From assembly GCA_021780015.1 (NCBI GenBank), contig JAJXZN010000178.1:1-5825 (forward strand): DNA of 5,825 nucleotides. The letters are read 5' to 3'. This DNA comes from Pseudomonadota bacterium (GTDB taxonomy: Bacteria > Pseudomonadota > Alphaproteobacteria > Rhizobiales > Beijerinckiaceae). The position numbers and the translations under genes are program-made. Positions 1 to 5,811 of this stretch are shown piece after piece (positions within the stretch are counted from its first letter, which is position 1; each line of letters begins with the position of its first letter). Under the pieces are notes generated by a model. That model ran no database searches. It saw only the letters and a list, made by a program, of their open reading frames with translations, and was not told the origin of the DNA.

Positions 1-3
1 GGC

Positions 4-705
4 ATGGCTGATTACGAACTCTATTATTGGTCCGTGCCGTTTCGCGGCCAGTTCGTGCGCGCCGTCCTGGCCTATGCCGGAAAGACCTGGACCGAAGCCG
101 GCGACGAAGCGATTTCAAGGCTTATGGAGGGGCCCGTGAGCCGCATGCCGGTGCCGTTCATGGGGCCGCCCCTCCTGATCGACAAGAAGGCGGATTTCGC
201 CATCGCCCAGATGCCAGCCATCGTACTTTATCTGGGCGAGACGCTGGAGCTGATGCCGGCAACCCCTGCCCTGCGCGCGCTGACGATGAAGATCGTCAAC
301 GATGCCAACGATGTGATCGACGAGATCACACTCGACGGCGGGCGCGAAATGTGGACGGACAAGCGCTGGCGGGACTTCACCCCGCGCTTGGAAAAATGGA
401 TGTCTCTCTGGGAGGAGACCGGCCGCCGGCATGGCCTGAAGGCCGCCTCCGGCTTCCTGCTCGGCGGCGCCGAGCCGGGCATCGCCGATGTCGTGACCGC
501 CGTGCTCTGGTCGACCATGACCGACCGCTTCCCAAAGATCCAGACGATCCTTAAGGAGGCCGCGCCGAAGACGGCCGCCCTGACGCGGCGGGTCGCCGGT
601 CTGCCGCCGCTGGCGGCACTGGCCGCGAAAGCACAAAGCGATTATGGCAATGCCTATTGCGGCGGGCAGATCGAGGCTTCGCTGCGCAAGGTACTTGGCG
701 CTTGA
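4..705 (+). CDS. Glutathione S-transferase-like protein
   Basis: A 233-residue protein with the two-domain layout of cytosolic glutathione S-transferases, which add glutathione to electrophiles or reduce peroxides. The N-terminal thioredoxin-like domain covers about residues 4-82. It opens with LYYWSVPFRGQFVRAVLAYAG, where Ser10 sits in the usual catalytic Ser/Tyr region. The cis-proline loop is PPLLID (55-60), and the glutathione-contacting turn is AQMPAIVLYLGE (68-79), resembling the Q-S/M-AI-x-YL pattern. The helical C-terminal domain has FLLGGAEPGIADVV (151-164), matching the family N-capping box with Asp162. Length is normal for the family. The class is not clear and the substrate is unknown. 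The ATG lies three bases from the window edge, so its ribosome binding site cannot be seen and a start further upstream cannot be excluded. It is the first gene of a probable operon with the transglycosylase and XRE regulator. Confidence 0.85.
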   Translation: MADYELYYWSVPFRGQFVRAVLAYAGKTWTEAGDEAISRLMEGPVSRMPVPFMGPPLLIDKKADFAIAQMPAIVLYLGETLELMPATPALRALTMKIVNDANDVIDEITLDGGREMWTDKRWRDFTPRLEKWMSLWEETGRRHGLKAASGFLLGGAEPGIADVVTAVLWSTMTDRFPKIQTILKEAAPKTAALTRRVAGLPPLAALAAKAQSDYGNAYCGGQIEASLRKVLGA

Positions 706-710
706 ACGCT

Positions 711-720
711 AAAGGGAGGT
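711..720 (+). promoter_or_regulatory. Strong Shine-Dalgarno site of the transglycosylase gene
   Basis: AAAGGGAGGT lies four bases before the ATG at 724 and is close to the ideal anti-16S complement. It fixes the transglycosylase start and suggests efficient independent translation even though the gene follows the GST stop by only 18 bases. Confidence 0.8.
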
Positions 721-723
721 TTA

Positions 724-1527
724 ATGTTTAACTGCGGCCGGCTCACGACAGCCTTCATTGCGGCCATGGCCGCCCTTCTTTTGCCGGCCTGCGCCGCCGA
801 GGCTGCCCAGTGCGGCACGGGCGCCGGCGGCTTCGAGGCCTGGAAGAGCGCCTTCGCCGAAGAGGCCAAAGCCAAGGGCATCGGCGGCGCCGGCATCGAG
901 GCCCTCATGGCGACGCATTACAATTATCCGACCATCGCGGCCGACCGCGGCCTCAAAAGCTTCCGTCTGTCGCTGCCCGCCTTCATGGCCAAGCGCGGCG
1001 CCTCGGTCATTGCGGCGCGCGGCCGCAAGCTCAAGCTGTCGCATGCGGATCTCTTCGCCTCGATCGAGCAGCGCTATGGCGTCCCAGCCGGCCCGCTGAT
1101 CGCCATCTGGGGCATGGAATCGGGCTTCGGCAGCCAGCACGGCAATCAGCAATCGCTCTCCGCCATCGCGACCCTCGCCTATGATTGCCGTCGGCCGGAC
1201 TTTTTCACCGATCAGCTCATGGCGGCGCTGAAACTCGTCGATGAAGGGCGCCTTTCGGCCGAAACGCGCGGCTCCATGCACGGCGAAATCGGCCAGACGC
1301 AATTCCTGCCGAAAACCGTACTGGAATATGGCGTCGGCGATCTCGACACGCCTGCCGGAGCGCTCGCCTCGACGGCAAACTACCTGAAAGCGCATGGCTG
1401 GCAGCGCGGCGCCGGCTACCAGCCGGGCGAGCCCAATTTCGCGGCGATCCAGGCCTGGAACGCGGCGACCGTCTACGAACAGACGATCGCCATCGTCGGC
1501 AAAGAGATCGACGGCGGCGATGATTGA
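724..1527 (+). CDS. Lytic murein transglycosylase, MltB/SLT_2 type, exported
   Basis: A 267-residue exported enzyme that would cleave the MurNAc-GlcNAc bond of peptidoglycan, leaving 1,6-anhydro-MurNAc ends, in the periplasm. Residues 1-27 form a signal peptide: Arg6, a hydrophobic core at about 9-21, and a signal peptidase I site near ACAAEA. Cys23 after LLPA could be a lipobox, but Pro at -2 makes lipidation doubtful. The SLT_2 catalytic domain follows. The general acid is probably Glu132 in WGMESGFG (129-136). Other family motifs are GEIGQTQFLP (187-196), replacing the commoner GAMGQPQF, then the ALASTANYLKAHGW helix (213-226) and the AIQAWNAATVYEQT segment (241-254). Cys30 and Cys155 could form a disulfide. 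The protein ends just after the catalytic domain, with no C-terminal peptidoglycan-binding domain. Family assignment is firm; the exact role in wall turnover is not known. Confidence 0.93.
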   Translation: MFNCGRLTTAFIAAMAALLLPACAAEAAQCGTGAGGFEAWKSAFAEEAKAKGIGGAGIEALMATHYNYPTIAADRGLKSFRLSLPAFMAKRGASVIAARGRKLKLSHADLFASIEQRYGVPAGPLIAIWGMESGFGSQHGNQQSLSAIATLAYDCRRPDFFTDQLMAALKLVDEGRLSAETRGSMHGEIGQTQFLPKTVLEYGVGDLDTPAGALASTANYLKAHGWQRGAGYQPGEPNFAAIQAWNAATVYEQTIAIVGKEIDGGDD

Positions 1528-1529
1528 GA

Positions 1530-2105
1530 GTGTCCACGATCGATGACACCCCTCAGGTCGCGCGGGCGATCCGGCAACGGCGCGACGAGTTGGGGCTGAC
1601 GATCCGCGGCCTCGCCGCCAAAAGCGGCGTTTCGTCGTCCATGATTTCCGACATTGAGCGGGCGGCGAAATCGCCGACCGTCGCGACGCTCTCGGCCTTG
1701 GCCGCGGCTTTGGGCGTGCCGACCGCCGCACTCGTCAACGGCGACGTGCCACAGAGCCCGCGCATCCAGGTCGTCCGTGCCGCCGATCACCTGCTGGTCA
1801 TCGACCCGGCCTCGGGGATGACGCGGCAAAGTTATGGCTCGACCCTCGCCGGGAGCCGAATCGAATTCCTGCGCTGCGTCGTGCCGCCGTCTTCGGTGGC
1901 GGGACCGTTCGCGCCGCGCCCGAAGGGGACAATCGAGCATGTCCATGTCTCGTCTGGATGGCTTCGGATGACAATCGGCCCGGACGAAGTCACCCTGGCG
2001 GCGGGCGATAGCTTTAGCTGTCTCGCCGATGCGCCGCATCGCTTCGACAACAGCGAGGGCGAGAGCGAAGCCCTGCTTTACGTCATCGTCGAGCCCGCGC
2101 CATAA
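1530..2105 (+). CDS. XRE-family transcriptional regulator with C-terminal cupin domain
   Basis: A DNA-binding regulator of 191 residues with two domains, the usual length and layout of the HTH_3 plus Cupin_2 family. The helix-turn-helix is at about residues 10-65; the core TIRGLAAKSGVSSSMISDIE (24-43) holds the turn and recognition helix. The cupin barrel covers about 110-188, with EHVHVSSGWLRM (136-147) and AGDSFSCLADAPHRFDN (158-174) as its two motifs. Family members sense a small ligand through the cupin; the ligand here is unknown. His138, His170 and Asn174 remain, but the glutamate of the first cupin metal motif is absent, so metal binding is uncertain. GTG at 1530 is chosen as start, two bases after the transglycosylase stop; TTG at 1524, overlapping that stop, would add two residues. 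Neither has a strong ribosome binding site, which suggests translational coupling. It may regulate its own operon or the neighbouring oxidoreductases. Confidence 0.9.
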   Translation: MSTIDDTPQVARAIRQRRDELGLTIRGLAAKSGVSSSMISDIERAAKSPTVATLSALAAALGVPTAALVNGDVPQSPRIQVVRAADHLLVIDPASGMTRQSYGSTLAGSRIEFLRCVVPPSSVAGPFAPRPKGTIEHVHVSSGWLRMTIGPDEVTLAAGDSFSCLADAPHRFDNSEGESEALLYVIVEPAP

Positions 2106-2126
2106 CTGCCGGTGGCGTTTGAGGAC

Positions 2127-3317
2127 TTAGCTGTCGTCGGGAAGCGGAAACGTCTCGCCTAACATGCGGCGCGCCAGCCAAGGGCCGACAAGCGGCAAAT
2201 TCATCAGATTGACGATGCCATTGCGGAGCGCAATGCCGAGTGTCGTCTTCGGCGTGAAGGAGCCGGCAAAGCGCGCCGCGACATCTTGCTGACGCAGGAT
2301 GAACGCTTGCAGGCGCTGTTCATAGGCCGGCAAAGCGCGCGTTGCATCGCCTGCCGCATCGCGCATCGCGCCGGCCAGAACGTAAGCGCCGAGCATTGCG
2401 TAGGCCGAGCCCGCGCCAGCAAGCAGCGATGGGCAATGCGCCGCGTCGCCGATGAGCGCCACGCGGCCGTCCGTCCAGCGCGGCATGCGGATTTGACTGA
2501 CGGGATCGAAATAAAGCTCGTCCGCCGCGTCGAGAAGAGTCAATATTTCCGGCGTCTCCCACCCGTCCTGCGCAAACCTCGCGCGGATCAGAGCCTTCTG
2601 CGCCGCCGCGTCATGCGGCGCAATCGCGGGCTTCTCCTTCTCGGCGAAGACGACGAGAAACGCGCTCTTATTTTCCCGCATGGCATAGCGGCTGATTTGG
2701 CGGCCCGGCGCAGCAAAGCTCACATAGGTCGCTTCGTCGCGATGCGGGTAATTTTCGACGACAAAAGACGCCGCGAGATAGCCAAGATATTTTTCGAACC
2801 GGGATTCATCGCCGAAGACAAGTTCGCGCACGCGCGAATGCAGCCCATCCGCGCCAATCACGAGATCGAAGCGCCGCGTCGCCCCGGTCGAGAATTCGAT
2901 ATCGACGCCATCGGCATCCTGACGCAGCGCGGCGATCGTCGTGCCATAGAAAACCTCGGCCTTGTCTGCGATCAGATCGTAGATCGAGCGCGCGAGATCG
3001 CCGCGCGGGATGCTGAAGAACCGCCCGTCCAGAGCCCGCCGCATCACCGCCCCGCTCAGGCTCGCCGTCACACGTCCCTCCCCGTCAACGAAGGCGAGAC
3101 GGTCGAAGATATAGCCGCGCTCCCGCGCCACCGTGAGCAGGCCGTAACGTTCGATGAGATCGTAGCCCGTGCCCCAGACATCGATCATATAGCCGCCGGC
3201 GCGAAAGGTGGGCGCGCGTTCGATCAAGGTCGGTGTGAAACCATAGGTTGCCAGCCAATGGGCCAAGGCCGGCCCGGCGATCCCCGCACCGGATATGAGA
3301 ACTCGCTGGCTTTGCAT
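2127..3317 (-). CDS. FAD-dependent monooxygenase (aromatic-hydroxylase/TetX-like group A flavoprotein)
   Basis: A 396-residue cytoplasmic flavoprotein expected to hydroxylate an aromatic or polyketide-like small molecule using NAD(P)H and O2. All three signatures of class A flavoprotein monooxygenases are present: the N-terminal Rossmann fold VLISGAGIAGPALA (6-19) with GxGxxG and Glu33 to bind the ADP ribose; the DG motif VIGADGLHSRVRE (153-165); and the GD motif GRVALIGDAAHCPSLLAGAG (284-303), which contacts the FAD ribityl chain. The middle segment (about 170-280) is the variable substrate-binding sheet, so the substrate cannot be read. The hydrophobic stretch near 367-382 is short and probably not a membrane anchor. 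Start ATG is supported by GAAGG seven bases upstream. It is convergent with the XRE gene (21-base gap) and divergent from the SDR gene, with which it may share control. Salicylate-hydroxylase-like, TetX-like or antibiotic-modifying roles are all possible. Confidence 0.9.
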   Translation of the reverse strand: MQSQRVLISGAGIAGPALAHWLATYGFTPTLIERAPTFRAGGYMIDVWGTGYDLIERYGLLTVARERGYIFDRLAFVDGEGRVTASLSGAVMRRALDGRFFSIPRGDLARSIYDLIADKAEVFYGTTIAALRQDADGVDIEFSTGATRRFDLVIGADGLHSRVRELVFGDESRFEKYLGYLAASFVVENYPHRDEATYVSFAAPGRQISRYAMRENKSAFLVVFAEKEKPAIAPHDAAAQKALIRARFAQDGWETPEILTLLDAADELYFDPVSQIRMPRWTDGRVALIGDAAHCPSLLAGAGSAYAMLGAYVLAGAMRDAAGDATRALPAYEQRLQAFILRQQDVAARFAGSFTPKTTLGIALRNGIVNLMNLPLVGPWLARRMLGETFPLPDDS

Positions 3318-3324
3318 CGGCGGG

Positions 3325-3329
3325 CCTTC
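3325..3329 (-). promoter_or_regulatory. Ribosome binding site of the monooxygenase gene
   Basis: On the minus strand GAAGG precedes the ATG at 3317 by seven bases, an ordinary spacing, and supports that start. Its upstream edge overlaps the palindrome at 3328-3341. Confidence 0.6.
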
Positions 3330-3341
3330 GTTCTCGAACGA
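3328..3341. promoter_or_regulatory. Perfect 14-base palindrome, candidate operator
   Basis: TCGTTC-TC-GAACGA is a perfect inverted repeat (6+2+6) in the region shared by the divergent monooxygenase and SDR genes. A second, imperfect copy of the left half, TTCGTT, recurs at 3368-3373 and is followed by GAAC at 3379-3382. Symmetric sites of this kind are typical targets of dimeric TetR, MarR or XRE repressors. No clear -35/-10 boxes could be placed, so the operator role is inference. It does not fit the alphaproteobacterial LexA box GTTC-N7-GTTC. Confidence 0.4.
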
Positions 3342-3376
3342 TGTCTTGCAGGATCACACGGGAAATGTTCGTTTCT

Positions 3377-4402
3377 ATGAACCGGCCGCGCGCTTTTGAT
3401 GTTGGCCCCATGCCTTTGTCTTCGACAAACCGTCCCGCTCCAAAGACCGCGCTGGTCATCGGCGCGACAGGCAGCATCGGCGGCGAAGTCGGCCGCGCTT
3501 TGTTGGCGCGCGGCTGGCGGGTCCGGGCGCTGAACCGCAATCCCGAGATGGCCGCCACGGCCGCGCCGCGCCTCGCCGGCGCGGACTGGGTCCGGGGGGA
3601 TGCGATGCTTCCAGCCTCGGTGATCCCCGCGGCCGAGGGCTGCGCGCTGATCGTCCACGCTGCCAACCCACCCCAGTATCGCAATTGGGAAGGCCTGGTC
3701 ATGCCGATGCTCGACTCGACCATCGCCGCGGCCAAGGCGCATGGCGCGCGAATTTTCTTTCCGGGCACGGTCTATAATTTCGGCCCCGACGCCGGCGCTT
3801 TGGTGGACGAGCGCGCGCCGCAAAATCCCCTGACCCGGAAAGGCAAGCTGAGGGTGACGATGGAGCGGCGCCTCGAAGCCGCCGCGAGCGACGGGGTTCG
3901 CGTGATGATCGTCAGGGCCGGCGATTTCTTCGGCCCCTTCACAACACCCAATAGCTGGTTTTCGAGCGTCTTCGCGCAGCCCGGCCGGCCCGTGCGGCTG
4001 ATGATGCGTCCGGGGCCGGCCAAGGTCGGCCACGCCTGGGCCTATCTGCCGGACTTGGCCGAAACCATTGTCCGACTGGCGGAGCGCGCGGACGATTTCG
4101 CCCCCTTCGAGGTCTTCCATTTTGGCGGCCATTGGACCGATGCGACGGCCGACATTCCCGAGACGATCCGCCGTGTCGTCGGCCGCAGTATTCCGATCGT
4201 TGCTTTTCCCTGGCCGCTCGTCCGCCTGCTCTCGCCCTTCAACGAGACGTTCCGCGAGATGCTGGAGATGCGCTATCTGTGGAAGCGACCGCTGCGGCTC
4301 GACAATGCCAAGCTGGTAAAAACGCTCGGTGCCGAACCGCATACGCCGCTCGAACAAGCGGTGCGCCAGGCGCTCGCAGGCGCCGGCTGCCTGACGGCTT
4401 GA
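3377..4402 (+). CDS. NAD(P)-dependent epimerase/dehydratase, atypical extended SDR
   Basis: A cytoplasmic protein of 341 residues from this start, with an N-terminal Rossmann fold: TALVIGATGSIGGEVG (24-39) binds the dinucleotide, and the basic residues around ALNRNPEM (51-58) suggest NADP use. IVHAANPP (92-99) is the usual strand-4 motif and GTVYNFGPD (130-138) the Ser/Thr-containing active-site strand. The family YxxxK motif is not present: the matching region reads PLTRKGKLR (151-159), keeping Lys157 but with Thr153 where Tyr is expected. AGDFFGP (181-187) and HAWAYLPDLAETIV (219-232) are typical of the C-terminal half. It may therefore be a weakly active or differently acting SDR, or a binding protein. 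Start is uncertain: in-frame ATGs lie at 3341, 3365, 3377 and 3410. 3341 falls on the palindrome and leaves little promoter room. 3377 has GGGAA 12 bases upstream. 3410 would give 330 residues. Substrate unknown. Confidence 0.87.
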   Translation: MNRPRAFDVGPMPLSSTNRPAPKTALVIGATGSIGGEVGRALLARGWRVRALNRNPEMAATAAPRLAGADWVRGDAMLPASVIPAAEGCALIVHAANPPQYRNWEGLVMPMLDSTIAAAKAHGARIFFPGTVYNFGPDAGALVDERAPQNPLTRKGKLRVTMERRLEAAASDGVRVMIVRAGDFFGPFTTPNSWFSSVFAQPGRPVRLMMRPGPAKVGHAWAYLPDLAETIVRLAERADDFAPFEVFHFGGHWTDATADIPETIRRVVGRSIPIVAFPWPLVRLLSPFNETFREMLEMRYLWKRPLRLDNAKLVKTLGAEPHTPLEQAVRQALAGAGCLTA

Positions 4403-4423
4403 GCCGTCCCATCTATCGACGGC
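4393..4423 (+). terminator. Two mutually exclusive hairpins at the SDR stop codon, weak terminator candidate
   Basis: GACGGC (4393-4398), GCCGTC (4403-4408) and GACGGC (4418-4423) form a direct/inverted triplet. The middle arm can pair with the first (loop TTGA, holding the SDR stop) or with the third (nine-base loop). The stems are six perfect GC-rich pairs, but no T-tract follows on either strand, so a canonical intrinsic terminator is not supported. The position between convergent genes fits transcript-end formation. Confidence 0.35.
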
Positions 4424-4429
4424 AAACGT

Positions 4430-5308
4430 CTACGTTGACTGGGTCTCAATAAGAATTCGTGCGAACGCTTCTGGCCTCTCTAACGACGCAATATGACTCG
4501 CGTCCTTGAGGACGAGCATTTTCCCTTGTTTGATCCGGGCCAAGTTCGCTTCGCGCTCGGCCGCGCGCGACCAATCATGATCGCCATAGACCAACGTCAC
4601 CGGCGCTTCGATCTGAGCGTAATGCGATTTCGCCGCGACATAGCTCGGGAGGCCCTTATAAACGGCGCGCGCAACGGCGGGATAGCCCGGCCGTTTCCCG
4701 ACTTTTGCCAACTCGTCGATAAAGTCTGGCGGCAAGCGGCTAGAGTCGTAGAAGCCGCCGCGGAAGATACCGGCGAGGCTGGCCCGGCTTTCCATGGCAG
4801 CGAAAATCGGTCCGATAAGCGGCGCGCGCACGCATTTGATAATCATCGATGCGAGTAGGTTCGCCCGCTCGGCACCCGGCAGATAGTCATAGGGATTGAT
4901 GGCAACGACTTGCTTCACGCGATCGCGGAGCACCGCTGCCGTCGTTAGGGCCAATGTGGCGCCCAACGACTCGCCAACCAGAGTGATGTCGCGCAAGTCG
5001 AGGCGCTCGACGAAATCAACGACGTGCTTTCTCATCGCCGGCTCGCGATAATCGGCGCCGGGAACGATGTCCGACCAGCCGAATCCCGGATAGTCGAACG
5101 TGTGTATGGTGAAGTGATCGACGAGCCTCGGGATCACCCGCTGAAACAAATCGAGCTGAGTGCGGGTTGAGTGGAGCAAGACGAGTGTCGGGCCTTGGCC
5201 GGCGCTCAGATAGCGCACCTTTGGACCCTCGGGATTTAACGGCAGAAACTCCGGCTTCTGATCTGGCCACCAGCGGCGCGTATACTCGAATGCACATTCA
5301 TCAACCAT
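4430..5308 (-). CDS. Alpha/beta hydrolase with complete catalytic triad
   Basis: A 292-residue cytoplasmic alpha/beta-hydrolase-fold enzyme (no signal peptide), an esterase, lipase or C-C hydrolase of unknown substrate. The strand-3 oxyanion loop reads LVLLHSTRTQLDLF (42-55), with HS in place of the usual HG. DYPGFGWSD (72-80) follows. The nucleophile elbow is VGESLGAT (111-118), giving Ser114. The acid is Asp245 in VYGDHDWS (240-247), and the base is His272 in DASHIASLERPE (269-280). INPYDY (137-142) after strand 6 is recalled from one subfamily. The cap domain covers about 145-220. Length is normal. ATG at 5308 is preferred because GAAG lies six bases upstream on the minus strand; ATG at 5314 would overlap that site closely and add two residues. 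The gene is convergent with the SDR (27-base gap) and follows the small membrane-protein gene by 114 bases on the same strand, so they may share a transcript. Confidence 0.92.
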   Translation of the reverse strand: MVDECAFEYTRRWWPDQKPEFLPLNPEGPKVRYLSAGQGPTLVLLHSTRTQLDLFQRVIPRLVDHFTIHTFDYPGFGWSDIVPGADYREPAMRKHVVDFVERLDLRDITLVGESLGATLALTTAAVLRDRVKQVVAINPYDYLPGAERANLLASMIIKCVRAPLIGPIFAAMESRASLAGIFRGGFYDSSRLPPDFIDELAKVGKRPGYPAVARAVYKGLPSYVAAKSHYAQIEAPVTLVYGDHDWSRAAEREANLARIKQGKMLVLKDASHIASLERPEAFARILIETQST

Positions 5309-5314
5309 GATCAT

Positions 5315-5318
5315 CTTC
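5315..5318 (-). promoter_or_regulatory. Ribosome binding site deciding the hydrolase start
   Basis: GAAG on the minus strand lies six bases before the ATG at 5308 but directly abuts the alternative ATG at 5314, favouring the shorter protein. It sits in the loop of the inverted repeat ATGATC (5307-5312) / GATCAT (5319-5324). Confidence 0.5.
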
Positions 5319-5422
5319 GATCATTATGTCTGAAAGCCCGAGTTGAAGATCTTGCGCCACCGCGACCGGACACGATGCCAGCTGCACAAACACCGCATTC
5401 CTGGTCAAAGCGTCGAATGCGA
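5315..5422. other. Intergenic gap between membrane-protein and hydrolase genes
   Basis: This 108-base stretch holds the hydrolase leader. Apart from the ribosome binding site and the inverted repeat at its hydrolase end, I see no convincing promoter boxes, terminator or small gene. Confidence 0.5.
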
Positions 5423-5800
5423 TCAAAGCAGGTGAAGAAGATAAATGGCGTAGACCACCACGATGAGCAAATCGACGACGACGACCGGACGCATACCGGC
5501 GGTATGTGACTTTCCCCAATCGGCGACGATCAAGCCGATCAAACCGGCTTTCTCGATACCGGCAACCAACATCAAGGGCGCCCGGAGCTCGGGGTGCCAG
5601 GCAGCGTAGATCAAGAGCGCTCCGAGGCTCGACGCGAGCATGCCCCAATGCCGTGTCAACAGCCCGCCGGCGCCGTCGGGCGCGTCGACTCCCAGCAACA
5701 GCCGCGACCCGCGCGCCGGGAAGAGAAGGACAACGATTGGCAACAACGTGAAGGCACCGCTGATCAACAGAACAGCGCGAATATGGTCGGCGATGATCAC
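5423..5800 (-). CDS. Small four-helix integral membrane protein, function unknown
   Basis: A 125-residue inner-membrane protein made almost wholly of hydrophobic helices at about residues 8-28, 51-67, 74-93 and 104-124. Short polar links include PARGSR (28-33), DAPDGAGG (39-46) and ADWGKSHTAGMR (93-104). RHWGMLASSLGALLIYAAWHP (50-70) and APLMLVAGIEKAGLIG (74-89) look like conserved blocks of a small uncharacterised alphaproteobacterial family; a DUF4345- or DoxX-like relation is possible but I could not confirm it. No catalytic or metal-binding motif is seen apart from isolated His51, His69 and Glu83. Start is GTG at 5800, supported by GGAG seven bases upstream; no ATG lies nearby in frame. 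It is upstream of the hydrolase gene on the same strand, with a gap large enough for a separate promoter. Confidence 0.75.
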   Translation of the reverse strand: MIIADHIRAVLLISGAFTLLPIVVLLFPARGSRLLLGVDAPDGAGGLLTRHWGMLASSLGALLIYAAWHPELRAPLMLVAGIEKAGLIGLIVADWGKSHTAGMRPVVVVDLLIVVVYAIYLLHLL

Positions 5801-5807
5801 GGCAATT

Positions 5808-5811
5808 CTCC
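5808..5811 (-). promoter_or_regulatory. Ribosome binding site supporting a GTG start
   Basis: On the minus strand GGAG, within TTGGAGAA, precedes GTG at 5800 by seven bases. This makes the otherwise weak GTG start credible. The promoter lies outside the window. Confidence 0.6.

Noticed and set aside
721..1731. Long open frame on the minus strand opposite the transglycosylase
   Set aside because: It is Arg/Ala/Gly-rich shadow sequence antisense to a gene with clear catalytic motifs; such frames are common in high-GC DNA.
3330..3344. Possible LexA box near GTTC at 3330
   Set aside because: The alphaproteobacterial LexA pattern GTTC-N7-GTTC needs a second GTTC at 3341-3344, which reads ATGT.
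2286..3380. Long plus-strand open frame (about 364 codons) opposite the monooxygenase
   Set aside because: No recognisable domain, Arg/His-rich composition, and full overlap with a gene carrying all three FAD signatures. It is a codon-bias shadow.
3224..4357. Long minus-strand open frame (about 377 codons) opposite the SDR, overlapping the monooxygenase start
   Set aside because: Low-complexity Arg/Gly/His-rich translation without motifs; the plus-strand SDR reading explains the region.
4425..4436. Short inverted repeat AACGT-CT-ACGTT at the hydrolase stop
   Set aside because: A two-base loop is too small for a stable RNA hairpin with all five pairs, and it is short enough to be chance.
4430..5800. 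Lower GC in the hydrolase and membrane-protein genes as a sign of horizontal transfer
   Set aside because: The line starting at 4801 has 32 of 60 G/C, but the monooxygenase gene also dips (29 of 60 at 2761-2820), so the variation is not specific to this part.
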